42,456 nucleotides of DNA from a virus: the IMG/VR virus record IMGVR_UViG_3300032524_000324, positions 1-42,456 of that record. One strand, 5' to 3'. The notes under the pieces were generated by a model. The model saw only the letters and a list, made by a program, of their open reading frames with translations, did not search any database and was not told where the DNA came from. A program made the position numbers and the translations under genes. This document shows positions 18,501 to 26,932 of this stretch, one piece after another. Position 1 is the stretch's first letter; the number at the start of each line of letters is the position of its first letter.

Positions 18501-21500
18501 GAGGCTGCGCTGAACCTAAAGCGGATTACGATCAAGAAAAAAATGAGAAACGAGGCCGGTAATGAGGTCACGTATGAAGACAAGGACGCCTCAAAAGAAA
18601 ATAACCTGAAAATTCAGGAAATCAATACCGAATTTGTCACCTGGGCCAAAACCCATGAGAAGTGGGCCCCGAAGCTGGCAGAGGTATATAACGAAGAAAA
18701 GAACGGTCATGTTCTTCGCAAACACTCAGCTCCTGTATTCAAGGATGCCGAAGGCAATAAAACCCTTCATTATCCAAACGCTTCAACCGCAATTACTCTA
18801 AGAGAGCATCAGAGAATTGCAGTTTCAAGGGCGCTGCAGGAGTCTGTTCTTCTGGCCTATGGCGTGGGTACCGGGAAAACGTACATTTTTATCACCGCAG
18901 CTATGGAAATGCGACGAATCGGAACCGCCAGAAAACCGATTATCGTGGTCCACAATCAAACCATCGATCAATACCGTCAATCATTTAAAGTTCTTTATCC
19001 GGGTGCCAAGGTCCTTATCCCGAATTATCACCAACGTTCAAGCCGTATGCGCAAGAAAACGCTTGTGAGCATGGCCACAGGCGATTGGGATGCTATTGTT
19101 CTGCCGCAGTCATTCTTTGACGGAATTGCGAATGATCCTGCCAGAGAAACCGCATTTGTGGAAGAACAGCTTGATATGATCGATGAACAGATTTCAGATG
19201 CGGAGTCCGAAGACGGCAAAAACTCCTTGACAGTTAAAGAGCTGGTAAAACTAAAAAAACAAAAACGCCAGAAACTTGAGGCGTTGCTGGATCGACGTAA
19301 GGATGAAGCGGTTATCTTCGAACAGATGGGAGTCGATGCGTTGCTGATTGATGAAGTCCATGCATATAAGCGCAGCGAATTCTATACCAAAATGAACAAG
19401 GTGAAAGGGATTGACAGCGGATCATCCCAAAGAAGCACCAGTCTTATTCTAAAGAGTGAATTTGTCCGGGAGAAAACCGGGGGGAAAAACGTTATTACGG
19501 CAACGGGTACGCCGATTTCAAACACCATGGCCGAGCTTTGGACTATGCTGAGATATGTCCGCCCGGACCTGCTGGAAGAATACGGCGTTACGCTGTTTGA
19601 TGATTTTGCAGGGGCTTTTGGTAATGTGGTTGAAGGTACAGAAGAAACAGCCTCCGGATACAAACTGGTTGATCGTTTTGCCGAGTATGTCAACGGGCCT
19701 GAACTGCTGACCATGTTTTACTCCGGGGCTGATGTGAGGTTGACCAAAGACGCCAACTTGAACTTGCCAAAAATGAAGGGTGGCAAACCTCATGTTGTTG
19801 TATCTGAAAAGAGCCCGGAACTAACGCGGTACATTAAGGACATTATCAGGCAATGGAAAGCCTGGGAGAATCTTACCGGGCGTGAAAAAATGAAGAACCG
19901 CCATGTTCCCCTGGTGCTTTATGGCAGAGCTAAAAAAGCGGCGATTGATTTAAGGTTAATTGATCCTGATTATTACAAAGACGATCAGAACAGCAAAATA
20001 AGCAAGGCGGCTGAAAACATATACAAAGTATGGAAAGAAACAGCGAGAAATAAAAGCACTCAAATTGCATTTCTGGACGTATTCAGGGACCGGGCCAAGA
20101 ACGAAAGGTTTAACGGCCAGAAGGATCTTAAAGAAAAACTGATGGCCACGGGTGTTCCGTCTAAAGAAATCGCTATATTTTCGGATGCAGGCACCAGCGA
20201 GACCAAGCAGTCCCGGATGAAAGAGAGCATCCGTAATGGTGATATTCGGGTTGTTATCGGGTCAACGGCAAAGTTGGGCATAGGGGTTGATATAGCTGAT
20301 AAGATGATAGGTGCTCATCATATCAATGTACCGGACAGGCCCATGGATATCGAGCAAAGAGACGGCCGGATTATTCGCCAAACCAACGAGAACGAGGAAG
20401 TGGAGATATACCACTATTGCACAAAAGAAACCTTGGACTCGGTGATGTTTGGGCGTTTGATGAAAAAACAGCGATACGCGGATCAAGTGCTTACCGGTGA
20501 TGTTGAGGGTAGAACGTTCAAAGATCCGTATAGTGTAGAACAGGCCTCTTTTGCGGAGTTTGCCGCAGCTTCTTCCGGAAAGGCCGGAAAGCTTCTTTTT
20601 GAGAAAAATGAGCTTTTAGCAGCCGAAAATAAGTACAAGGTTGCCCAGACCGCACACATCCGGCGCGTATCCAACGCGAGAAAAAATGTTAATCAAATCC
20701 CCAATGAGATTAATGCGCTCGAAGATTCTCTTTCAGAAGAAAACAAGCTGAAAAAGCATGTTGAAGATACCTTTGAAGGTGTGAAGTTGGGCACGGTGAC
20801 GTTTGACGGCGAAACCATGGATCGGACGGATGCGGTCAAAAAGATCGAGGAGCGAGTCAGGGCCATAGCGGATGGGTGGAAAAAACAGCTTGAAGGCATG
20901 GCCTTCGGAGATTACCAGAAGCTTGTAGAAAGCCAGGCCGGAAAGTATCCGGGGAGTTTTTTTCATGACGAAGTGCGGGAGACTGTTCGAGCCAAGGCAG
21001 GCGGGATTGACATAAAAACAATCCTATCTGCAAACACAAACTGGAAACGAGGCGAAAAACCATCCCAAAAAATTAAGTTTAATAAAGAATGGGGTGGCGA
21101 GGAAGAACAGGTTCTTAGGCGGATTCGAGTTGCATATTTTTACAACGGGAAAAACCTTGATCGAGCAAATATAGATCCAGATACGCTTGGTCACAACTTT
21201 ACCCGTAAATTTAACGACATGCTGAGGGTGGTTGCCGCAAGGCCGGGCATAACCCAAAAAAGTATTGATAAGTCAAAAAATGATTTGGCTGAATTTAAAA
21301 ATATTTCCAAGGAAGCCTTTAAATATAAGCAAGAATTGTCGCACGCTCAGAAACGAATTGCCGATATTGACAGAGAGCTGGTTAATCTTTCGAATGAAGA
21401 AACTGAAGGAATGCCGATCACTGCACAGGAAACGACAAAGGAGATAGAGAAAGAAGCCGAAGTCGCCGAAGACAAACCTCAAGAGGAAATAGAGAAAAAA

Positions 21501-24500
21501 GATAGGGCCGCCAGTGTCTCCGGGTCAGTTCAGTATTACGCTTTTAGGGATAAGGAGTTTGTTCCGGTTGAGGGTAAAAAAGTTAAGGAGATTGATGGCT
21601 TTGATGCTTTTTTAAATAAGTACAATGACCGGTGGGAGGTTATTGAAGCCCGGAGCGGCCTTTCGATGGGATCTGGTGAGACTCAGGAAAAAGCCATTGA
21701 TAAAGCTTTGGAAAACATAAATCGGTTAGGGATAGACCATGTTAACAAGTCAATAGAAACTGCTGTTAGTGAAACCGGTGAATCCCCATGGAGTTCCGGT
21801 GGCCACCCTGAATTTTCTACCCGTACAACTCTTGCGGAATACGAATTAACCCAACAGGATATTCAGGATATATACGAAAAAAGAGGTATGCAAGCGGGCA
21901 TCTCCCCTGAAGGCCATGTTTGGGTAAAAACAAAGCCCGGCTATGGATTTGAGGTTCGGCTGGTCGATCATATTTCTGAAGACACTTTGGGGTTTGAAGT
22001 TGGAATCGGCCAGATGCAAAAAGACGGCAAGCTAATTGCCGGAAAATATGAAAATTCTACTATTGAACTGAGAAAAGACGTTGCGGATATATGGGCGCTA
22101 CACCATGAAGAAGGGCACTTGGCTGAAGATATCGGCTTGTTGGCTGCTGCTGATATACGTGTGTTAAATAGTGCTGTGCGGAAGGAAAAGAAAGATGATG
22201 CCTACCGTCCGACCAAGGAAGATCGGGCAAATTGGATTGAATCTAACCTTGAAGCGCGGGAAAAATACAGAGATCGCGGGCGGCTTTTCCGGGTTCTTCA
22301 GAAGATCAGGGATTTAATCGATGCGCTGGTGAATCTTGCCGAAAGAACAACCTCCAAGAGCGTTCTCAGGGGCTTCGAGACCGGAAAGCTATTTGAGCGT
22401 GAAGGCAGACCAACAGTTGCGGAAGCTGTCAAAAAAAAAGGGCCGCTGTATAAGGTAATTGAGCCCGGACCGGTGATGGGCAAGCAAGCCCTGGATGATA
22501 TTGAAAAGGATCGATCTTTTGCTAATAGGATATTTGAACAAAGGGATGTCGGAGTAAAAGAGGCTGAATTAGAGACCCAGGAGCTGCAAAAGGAAGTTCA
22601 GCGGCTGGCCGGACCCAAAAGCCGGCGGCGTTTCGCTCCTTTTGCTTATGACAAAGAGTTGAAGCGGTCTCGGGAGTCGGATCGGCTGGACATGGCCATG
22701 ATGATCTTTCGGGATCTTAAAATTAATCCGGATAAAGCGCAGGAATTTCGGCAATGGGCAAAAGAGGCTCTGGAGAACCCTAAAACGCCGAAGGGCCGCA
22801 AGATCCAGATAAAAGAATATCTGGATATCCTTGATCGAGCAGAGAAGCTCACAGACGAACAAAAGGCCCTGGTGGACGATATCGGCAGGCGCTTTGACCG
22901 GGCGTTTATGATTGCCCAGGCGAATAAGGTGGTGAGCAGATTTCTTGATCACTATGTGCGCCGGGTGTGGAGTTTGCCCAAAGGCAAGGAAAGCGATTTC
23001 AGGTCTTCAGGCGCGGCATACGGCTTTAAGACCTTTACTACGGCCAAGATGCAGCGCAAATTTGAGACCATCCTGGACGGCTGGACGGAGGGGTATGATC
23101 TGAAAATTAAAGGGTTAACCAATTCATACGGCGCGTATATTGCCGATCTGGAAGCTATTCTGGCAAACAAGGATTTTATTGTTCAGGGTTATAGCACCGT
23201 CGATACCGAAGGTCGGCATTTGTTTTCAACATCCAGAAAAGGTCCATATAAAGATTACGCGCCTTTGAAGGCTCCGGGATTTAAAGTATGGGAATGGGCC
23301 GGCCGGGTTGAAACCGAAATTGCGCCGGATGAATCGAATGCCTTGCTGGTGGATGATTACGGCAGAAAATTCTTTTTCGGTGCCGTGGAACGGGAACCCG
23401 AAACGTGGGCCGTATTTACAATCGATGAAGATGGCAACCGGGGCAACCGGGCGCTGCGAGCTTTTTTAGATCAGAAATCGGCAGAGGAATTTGCCGAGAG
23501 AGTAGAAGAAGAGTCGAAGCCTTGGGCGGTTTATAAAATCGACGATGAAGGCAACCGTGGCAACCAGGCCCTGCGGGTCTTTAAGGATCAGAAAGCGGCT
23601 GAAGAATTTGCCGGAGAAAAGGATTTTGAAACCCATATCGAGCATCGACCGGCCAAGGAAATTGAAACTCATATCGAGTATCGACCTGCTAAAGACATTG
23701 CCGACGCCTGGGAAGAACGGCAACTGTATGCCCCTAAACAACTGGCGGAGATCATCAACAAAATGACCGCCGGGGATCGGCTGTTTCCTCAGACACCGGC
23801 CCTGGAGTCTCTGACAAGATTTAACATCGGGCTAAAAGCCTGGATCTTGTTGTCGTCATTCTTTCATCATATTGCCGGAGCCAGATCATGGACGCTCGGT
23901 GTACACCACGGATGGAAAGCCGGCCAGGAATTAAAGGACCCGGTTACCGGTGAAACATATACAGCGTCCGGCTGGAATCCTGTAACTGCGTTTAAGTCGG
24001 GGATGAAAAAAATCGAGGATCGAGCGCCAATTGTCTTTCTGGGGATAAAAAACGGCCTTACCATAGGGGAATTACAGGACTGGTCGGAAGCCTTGTTGCG
24101 AGACCGCAAGAACGTTGCCGAACGGCTGGCTAATTATCTGGGAATGAAAAAGACCGGCCAGGCCATAGCACACGTCAGTTTTTTGCGAGAGAAATTCACA
24201 GACAGCCTGTTTAAAAAATATTTTGCAGGGCTCAAGGCCGAAGCGTTTGTTATGGAATACATCCATGAACTACAAAAGGCCCAGACCGCACATCTTGAAA
24301 AGGGAATACCGCCTCCGGATGTAAACAAAATTGCCGAACAGGTCGCGAGATTGATAAATGCCGACTTCGGCGGGCTGCACTTGCAGCGCATGGGTCGAAA
24401 CCCTACCTTGCAGAAAATATTGCGCCTTTTATTGCTGGCTCCGGACTGGACAGAAAGTAACTTCAGGACTGTCACCGGATTGATACCGGGACTCAATGAA

Positions 24501-25469
24501 TGGATTAGCAAAGCGGTCGGAGATGTAAAGCCGCCGCCGGGCATGGATAAAATATTCCGTAAATTCTGGGGCCGTGTTGCGTTACGGATCACCCTTTCGA
24601 CGATCTTGATACAACTCCTTTTGAACGGATGGGACGACACTAAGGAATTCTACAAAGAACAGTTGTTGTCAGATCAATGGAAAAAATTTCGATGGTTGGG
24701 AGTTGATATCAGCAAGCTTTATGAGGCTCTGGGGATTGATCTGGAGGGCAAGCGCAAGACGTTTTCAATCGGCGGTCACTTTTTCGATCCGCTGAAGCTG
24801 GTAGACCCCCCGAGATTGATCAAACATAAGGGATCTCCGATAGTTCGGGTAGGCGAGGCGCTAAAAAGCGGTACGGACTGGCGAGAGCGACCGTTTGTTT
24901 CAGCCACAGAGCTGCTGACCGGCAAAAAGACGGTGAAGGCGTCTCCTTACGAAGCTAAAGAGCAGTTTTTAAATAGGCTGCCAGCAACCATCGTCAATCA
25001 AATTGTTAATCTTCAGCCGGTTCAGGTGGGCTACTGGCTGCGTTATCTGCAAGGGGAAGAAGATGCATTGTCAGCTTTGTTGCAGAGCGCCGGGATGCAC
25101 ATGCATACGGCCTGGCCACCGAAACTTGAAGGTCCGATTACACCTGCCCAAGAAGGCGATCCGGTTTTTGATGCCATCCAGGATCTGATTAAATCCGAAG
25201 CGTTGCACATGGGTGCGCCGTCAAGACGAATCACCGCGGCCGGGATACCAAGGAAACTGACAGCGGCCCAATACAAAGAATATTTACAGGAATCGAGCGA
25301 TATTGTCCGGCGTAGGCTAAAAGATTTGATAGGCAGCGATCGCTGGAGCCGAAAGACCCCTGAGCAAAGGGCCGCAATAATCGAAAAGGTTGTTAAATCG
25401 GCACGGAAAAGAGCCCGGCAAAAATTGAAAAAACGTTACTGGAAACCCGGAATTAAAGAAGCGGCATAA
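12552..25469 (+). CDS. Giant polyvalent protein: methylase, SNF2 helicase, zincin, LPD-type domains (4305 aa)
   Basis: This one frame covers 30% of the window. Residues about 60-340 are an internal-virion-protein-like part with hydrophobic Gly-rich segments (about 166-195 and 315-335). Residues about 1340-1490 are an N6-adenine DNA methylase: VLEPGAGVGH at 1361-1370 binds SAM and NVPF at 1429-1432 is the catalytic loop. Residues about 2090-2660 are an SNF2-type helicase: GVGTGKT at 2104-2110, DEVH at 2267-2270, QRDGRIIRQ at 2602-2610. A zincin follows with HEEGH at 3185-3189. The C-terminus has hydrophobic helices, an LAPDWTESNFR motif and a basic end, as in LPD38-type proteins. The architecture fits the polyvalent and DarB-like proteins that enter with phage DNA and protect it from restriction. 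A low-complexity linker lies near residues 1105-1220. Peptide processing by the zincin is possible but not shown. Confidence 0.88.
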   Translation: MNKTVQKWFDDPEFKALPLSEKEKALTFFFDREIAGKDAEGFGRLPSTDQRRVRNNFVEMNLAPNRPAPPSRGLLSDIMVSGGRAAAGVPEMFLHGAAGVDELVERHVLPEDGGFDLKKWARAKARDIEGFKEEKLPLSKETLTGGPRSWITGGLESAGTSLSIKLPATLTGFALAGPLGAVIGWLSGVPLFSMAQYDQSLQEHLKAGVSEPDAEEAAIFEAASEGGFELLSDVIEVVTLGTGGILSAPGKEALKKGAVKVLKGAWKQSLKKGAAVAGAETLGELSNIGVQAEIRAQTGIGDQRFWQAIKENLGSVTVASLIFGTLGGGLNLTNAHITRKLLEDQTADPERRLAAVKEVANALNKSSPEVSRQWTAGAVDAVTVGEPIKLTIEKPVDTAKVAAEKEKTLKKNQPLASNAEAVADIGKKTQKPIVSEIETPPRTPSPEMSRGAGAAMAASAEPVEDPLMVQPRSMEELEAMLSPGQRQTIKDRAEEMAVEDAATDDITREYARAVIAKHKAGIPSPEAEVEPGDEKVEPAKVKFIITAQDKANLKELGYSDDQINKMKPNEAQRIIEAGKALETKPQETVGAGAVKPSAVQILTGKRSKKAEIKIDEPKAGGGEPPEVSTATQILAGKKPETKKEKALREYTAFVVGLTAEEKGIAGDLIVEAPEFALQQKLKIEKKLTEADEKEPWKIPLKEFVKTRPVEKYRRVIKKEDFWHGLHSESVRQAVESGDPVPDEVLKDYPNLQKKKSEKLKPNEIGRNIYGERVGEDEGGRYTVTDSGIRAYAARPITPTRAGVISAPYTAQELFDKGSESYLSREEYESFTAEAKGEEKTPEKTKETNKDEWKRVPGGALVSTFGNYLISGEPGQYRLSDESNGQALGTLTNLETAKTKASNHWIKANKDKKEETEKPINTISFEKIDEKTEKPTEPLTRSKKDTIIGQKEPTKKPASEMTADDLLAEWDLQAAETEPAPEPEAKEKPVELVVTSLVSGKTETISLPEPLTAKDKAKETADHLKNAFNAFKDINKILGEEGAVGELDPKKWEQIRPLLKLAWDEVLAAGKSGKEFVALALKNLRSEGRPYFEKFVREEVGKEGQDERTNTGTNVLDEGEADLAAGKRTAGGQKSVSEKPERTAQEVAGKSPTSGIEAPETDAGRGSGRGPDRRDSAEHGGPERGSTVRAAAGSAGTEDQGLVGESELAPEDRSHVIEEDDVIVPKGPESRIQANIKAIQLLKKLQTEDRNPTPDEKKILAQYVGWGAFSQKVFNREFTDYLKNFADYRSPESHFYNDSGKKYLAWKKKYGTRLHPALGGLLSDEEWKSAEESTINAHYTSRSVIKSMWAMAERLGFKGGTVLEPGAGVGHFFGLMPQGLAENSSLFGVELDTITGGILEKLYPQAHIQTTAFEKSKGIADNSIDLTITNVPFANYRVIDKKHPDYSGWSLHNYFFGRSLSLTKPGGLVVAITSSWTMDAKSNGKVREYLASKADLVGAIRLPNTAFAENAGTEVVTDILIFRKKDSGNVSAGNDFRVTHRLETKQSKQIVEKLDAARKRYAKLNVMPKGRKRTKAEKETLAAARVEVDNLLGELQGLYGVNEYFIQNPEMVLGEHSMKGTMYAGDSYTVTPTGNLEEQIQEIVQRLPENIAGEGTDISKIKPVLYADLDSKEGTLTQKDGKIYLVDNGRMVEPFYLDTKGKKQKVAGVRLKRLKSYLELRDLTTNLFEVMADVDTTDDDITYLQDKLNKKYDAYVKKYNHFGHTSNSYIRKVDNDFAVVDALEIETKDGPEDFVKAPIFNTRTIFPFVEPTTAESIEDAANLSIIYRGSIQPAYIASLTGTENIDQVKSDLIKKGLAFIDPTTGLMEAKDLYLSGNVKKKLKAAKIAVEENPEYKHNIKALEAVVPEDMDIAFIEFRLGSSWIPTDVVQGFLKEVLEVNAKVEYAKTDVSSRWLVSREGYGNWDNVKNRETYGTEDNYGTSLIEAALNLKRITIKKKMRNEAGNEVTYEDKDASKENNLKIQEINTEFVTWAKTHEKWAPKLAEVYNEEKNGHVLRKHSAPVFKDAEGNKTLHYPNASTAITLREHQRIAVSRALQESVLLAYGVGTGKTYIFITAAMEMRRIGTARKPIIVVHNQTIDQYRQSFKVLYPGAKVLIPNYHQRSSRMRKKTLVSMATGDWDAIVLPQSFFDGIANDPARETAFVEEQLDMIDEQISDAESEDGKNSLTVKELVKLKKQKRQKLEALLDRRKDEAVIFEQMGVDALLIDEVHAYKRSEFYTKMNKVKGIDSGSSQRSTSLILKSEFVREKTGGKNVITATGTPISNTMAELWTMLRYVRPDLLEEYGVTLFDDFAGAFGNVVEGTEETASGYKLVDRFAEYVNGPELLTMFYSGADVRLTKDANLNLPKMKGGKPHVVVSEKSPELTRYIKDIIRQWKAWENLTGREKMKNRHVPLVLYGRAKKAAIDLRLIDPDYYKDDQNSKISKAAENIYKVWKETARNKSTQIAFLDVFRDRAKNERFNGQKDLKEKLMATGVPSKEIAIFSDAGTSETKQSRMKESIRNGDIRVVIGSTAKLGIGVDIADKMIGAHHINVPDRPMDIEQRDGRIIRQTNENEEVEIYHYCTKETLDSVMFGRLMKKQRYADQVLTGDVEGRTFKDPYSVEQASFAEFAAASSGKAGKLLFEKNELLAAENKYKVAQTAHIRRVSNARKNVNQIPNEINALEDSLSEENKLKKHVEDTFEGVKLGTVTFDGETMDRTDAVKKIEERVRAIADGWKKQLEGMAFGDYQKLVESQAGKYPGSFFHDEVRETVRAKAGGIDIKTILSANTNWKRGEKPSQKIKFNKEWGGEEEQVLRRIRVAYFYNGKNLDRANIDPDTLGHNFTRKFNDMLRVVAARPGITQKSIDKSKNDLAEFKNISKEAFKYKQELSHAQKRIADIDRELVNLSNEETEGMPITAQETTKEIEKEAEVAEDKPQEEIEKKDRAASVSGSVQYYAFRDKEFVPVEGKKVKEIDGFDAFLNKYNDRWEVIEARSGLSMGSGETQEKAIDKALENINRLGIDHVNKSIETAVSETGESPWSSGGHPEFSTRTTLAEYELTQQDIQDIYEKRGMQAGISPEGHVWVKTKPGYGFEVRLVDHISEDTLGFEVGIGQMQKDGKLIAGKYENSTIELRKDVADIWALHHEEGHLAEDIGLLAAADIRVLNSAVRKEKKDDAYRPTKEDRANWIESNLEAREKYRDRGRLFRVLQKIRDLIDALVNLAERTTSKSVLRGFETGKLFEREGRPTVAEAVKKKGPLYKVIEPGPVMGKQALDDIEKDRSFANRIFEQRDVGVKEAELETQELQKEVQRLAGPKSRRRFAPFAYDKELKRSRESDRLDMAMMIFRDLKINPDKAQEFRQWAKEALENPKTPKGRKIQIKEYLDILDRAEKLTDEQKALVDDIGRRFDRAFMIAQANKVVSRFLDHYVRRVWSLPKGKESDFRSSGAAYGFKTFTTAKMQRKFETILDGWTEGYDLKIKGLTNSYGAYIADLEAILANKDFIVQGYSTVDTEGRHLFSTSRKGPYKDYAPLKAPGFKVWEWAGRVETEIAPDESNALLVDDYGRKFFFGAVEREPETWAVFTIDEDGNRGNRALRAFLDQKSAEEFAERVEEESKPWAVYKIDDEGNRGNQALRVFKDQKAAEEFAGEKDFETHIEHRPAKEIETHIEYRPAKDIADAWEERQLYAPKQLAEIINKMTAGDRLFPQTPALESLTRFNIGLKAWILLSSFFHHIAGARSWTLGVHHGWKAGQELKDPVTGETYTASGWNPVTAFKSGMKKIEDRAPIVFLGIKNGLTIGELQDWSEALLRDRKNVAERLANYLGMKKTGQAIAHVSFLREKFTDSLFKKYFAGLKAEAFVMEYIHELQKAQTAHLEKGIPPPDVNKIAEQVARLINADFGGLHLQRMGRNPTLQKILRLLLLAPDWTESNFRTVTGLIPGLNEWISKAVGDVKPPPGMDKIFRKFWGRVALRITLSTILIQLLLNGWDDTKEFYKEQLLSDQWKKFRWLGVDISKLYEALGIDLEGKRKTFSIGGHFFDPLKLVDPPRLIKHKGSPIVRVGEALKSGTDWRERPFVSATELLTGKKTVKASPYEAKEQFLNRLPATIVNQIVNLQPVQVGYWLRYLQGEEDALSALLQSAGMHMHTAWPPKLEGPITPAQEGDPVFDAIQDLIKSEALHMGAPSRRITAAGIPRKLTAAQYKEYLQESSDIVRRRLKDLIGSDRWSRKTPEQRAAIIEKVVKSARKRARQKLKKRYWKPGIKEAA
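15865..16173 (+). CDS. Overlapping 102-aa gene inside the polyvalent protein linker
   Basis: In the +1 frame relative to the giant gene, an ATG at 15865 has AAAGGAGGGG just upstream, one of the best ribosome binding sites in the window. The product looks like an ordinary folded protein: an N-terminal helix with FWMRARLIWLLANEP, a charged helical middle with RLQEKAQQAVLKRRKLM, and a C-terminal helix ending in KIRDWLESQN. The giant protein's own frame here is a low-complexity Gly/Arg/Glu/Ser linker, as expected when another frame carries the constraint. It begins right after a domain end (RPYFEKFVREEV), which hints that two genes flanking this one were fused. I know no family for it. Confidence 0.6.
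   Translation: MNEQIPAPMFWMRARLIWLLANEPQEVKSLYQKSPNVLRKRLQEKAQQAVLKRRKLMQEGDLAEDQIDEIVLNMVAPSEGVPSEPLPEAQELKIRDWLESQN
23406..23618 (+). repeat. Tandem duplication inside the giant gene (39-aa period)
   Basis: Two copies of a 30-residue unit lie 117 bases apart. They start at Trp3619 and Trp3658 and share WAV, IDEDGNRGN or IDDEGNRGN, ALR, DQK and AEEFA. Just after them an 11-residue unit, ETHIEHRPAKE, is repeated as ETHIEYRPAKD. The base sequences have diverged, so the duplication is not fresh. Confidence 0.8.
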
Positions 25470-25485
25470 AATAGGAGCCTGAAAT

Positions 25486-25689
25486 ATGACAAACGAGAGT
25501 TGTAAAGATTGCAGGGCTCACAGTGGTGTTTGTAAGGACATAAAGCACCTTGAAAAAGGAAATGAAGATCAGTGGAAGGAGATTAATGCCATGAAAAATT
25601 GGATGATAGGAACCCTTGCATCATCGGTTCTTAGTTTGATCGGAATTGTTGTTATGCTTTTTTTGAAATTAACCGGAAAAAGCCCATGA
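25486..25689 (+). CDS. Small single-TM protein, XhlA/holin-like (67 aa)
   Basis: The N-terminal half has four Cys-type positions (CKDC and VC), then a charged amphipathic helix. Residues about 40-62 form one membrane helix, followed by a short basic tail. This layout resembles haemolysin XhlA and other small lysis-associated membrane proteins. Its ATGA overlap with the amidase gene and the 3TM protein that follows place it in a lysis cassette. It probably helps the endolysin reach or cross the membrane. A spanin-type role is less likely, as it has no lipobox. Confidence 0.65.
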   Translation: MTNESCKDCRAHSGVCKDIKHLEKGNEDQWKEINAMKNWMIGTLASSVLSLIGIVVMLFLKLTGKSP

Positions 25690-26156
25690 AACACGAATAC
25701 ATCATCCTGCATCATTCGCTGACTAAAGACAGCAAGACCGTGTCCTGGGGCGCGATTCGCAGATTCCACAACCGGGACCTGGGCTGGCTTGATATCGGCT
25801 ATCATTTTGGCATTGAGTTGCTGCGTGACGACTACGAGATACTTGTTGGCCGCATGATGAACGTTGCCGGGGCTCATTGCCCCCAGGGCGGCATGAATCA
25901 AAAATCCCTGGGCATCTGTTTTGTGGGCAATTTTGATGTTGCTTCGCCCACCAAGGAGGTGTGGCGGCTCGGAATTCGGCTTGTTAGCTCCCTGCTGAGC
26001 ATATTTAATCTTCCCATCGAGAACGTCTATGGCCATCGAGATTTTAACCCCAAGAAATCATGCCCTGGAAAGATGTTTAGTGTCGAAGCGTTCAAAAAAG
26101 ATTTAATCATTTTACCATTAAAAAAAGATGAAATGCTACGGGACGGAGGATATTGA
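25686..26156 (+). CDS. Endolysin: N-acetylmuramoyl-L-alanine amidase, T7 lysozyme type (156 aa)
   Basis: The ATG overlaps the stop of the previous gene. The protein belongs to the amidase_2/PGRP family and cuts the bond between muramic acid and L-alanine in peptidoglycan. The zinc ligands line up with T7 lysozyme H17, H122 and C130: H9 in ILHHS, H117 in GHRDF and C126 in SCPG. The conserved Tyr is in DIGYHFGI. Length is normal for the single-domain form, and there is no signal peptide, so release needs a holin. The last 25 residues are a Lys-rich extension. Confidence 0.92.
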   Translation: MKHEYIILHHSLTKDSKTVSWGAIRRFHNRDLGWLDIGYHFGIELLRDDYEILVGRMMNVAGAHCPQGGMNQKSLGICFVGNFDVASPTKEVWRLGIRLVSSLLSIFNLPIENVYGHRDFNPKKSCPGKMFSVEAFKKDLIILPLKKDEMLRDGGY

Positions 26157-26157
26157 T

Positions 26158-26676
26158 ATGGGTACTCCACTAATCGGAGACGTTATAGAGGCTGTAACCA
26201 ATATCGGCGGCAAGATAGCCGATAAGATCTGGATGGATAAAGAGGCCCAGGCTCAGCTTTCTTTTGACAAAGAAAAGTTTAGCCAGGAAATCGGCCTGGC
26301 CGTTAAAAAGCTGGCCCAGGATGGCAATCTGGCCGAGTTGGAGGCCGTGTTTAAAGAGGCCCAGGCTCAGAGGGATTTTGTTTTAAAACAGTTTGGATCC
26401 GCCGAAACGCTAAAAGGTTTTGTTATCGGCCGGATCATCCTGTTAGGGCGGGCATCGATCCGTTGGATTATCGTCGGATGGGCAGCCTATATGGCCAACA
26501 AGGTTATTAAGATGATATTGACAGACAAGGTTATCTTGGCCCTGGCCGGCGGTACGCTTTCCGGTTCCATGGCCTGGGTTGTAACCCTGATTGTGATTTG
26601 TATCCTGGGTATTCCACTGTCATATGTAACCGGTGTTAGCATCGAAAAGCTGTTAAAATCCAGAGGGGTTATTTAA
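26158..26676 (+). CDS. Holin-like 3TM membrane protein (172 aa)
   Basis: The ATG at 26158 is preferred over 26128, because GGAGG lies upstream and the earlier start would overlap the amidase end by 29 bases. Residues 1-90 are a charged helical cytoplasmic part with KEAQAQ repeats. Residues about 95-170 hold two or three membrane helices. This is the layout of the 3TM holins used for gene-transfer-agent release (GTA_holin_3TM). It follows the amidase directly, as a lysis partner would. The C-terminal tail is short and basic. Confidence 0.72.
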   Translation: MGTPLIGDVIEAVTNIGGKIADKIWMDKEAQAQLSFDKEKFSQEIGLAVKKLAQDGNLAELEAVFKEAQAQRDFVLKQFGSAETLKGFVIGRIILLGRASIRWIIVGWAAYMANKVIKMILTDKVILALAGGTLSGSMAWVVTLIVICILGIPLSYVTGVSIEKLLKSRGVI

Positions 26677-26860
26677 ATGATTAATGCAGCGACTTGTTGT
26701 TTTAGAGAATATGCTTGACTTATTTCTTAATTATATTATATTTCATTCCACTTTTTGGATGTGTGTAAGTTGTTGAAAATACGTACTCCAAAAAGATCAA
26801 ATGGAGAGCAAAATACACTTTAACTGATTTAAAATCAACAGCTTAGGCAAGAAAGACTTT

Positions 26861-26885
26861 GCCGAGGTAGCTCAGTCGGTAGAGC
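26861..26885 (+). pseudogene. 5' fragment of a tRNA gene (Phe-like)
   Basis: The 25 bases equal the acceptor 5' strand, GCCGAGG, the linker TA and the complete D-arm of a bacterial tRNA, closest in my memory to tRNA-Phe. The match stops exactly at the end of the D-arm. No anticodon arm, T-arm or acceptor 3' strand follows. A terminator begins 16 bases later. It is best read as an integration or deletion scar at a tRNA attachment site. Confidence 0.7.
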
Positions 26886-26901
26886 GATTGGGCGTGAATA
26901 C

Positions 26902-26930
26902 AGGCGTTTCCAGGCGGAAACGCCTTTTTT
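26902..26930 (+). terminator. Rho-independent terminator
   Basis: A perfect 10-bp stem (AGGCGTTTCC with GGAAACGCCT) has a four-base loop and five further T bases after the stem. It would end transcription coming from the lysis genes 225 bases upstream, or it is the original terminator of the truncated tRNA gene. Confidence 0.88.
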
Positions 26931-26932
26931 AT

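Noticed and set aside
26861-26930. A complete tRNA gene
   Set aside because: After the D-arm no anticodon stem, T-arm or acceptor 3' strand can be formed from the sequence that follows.
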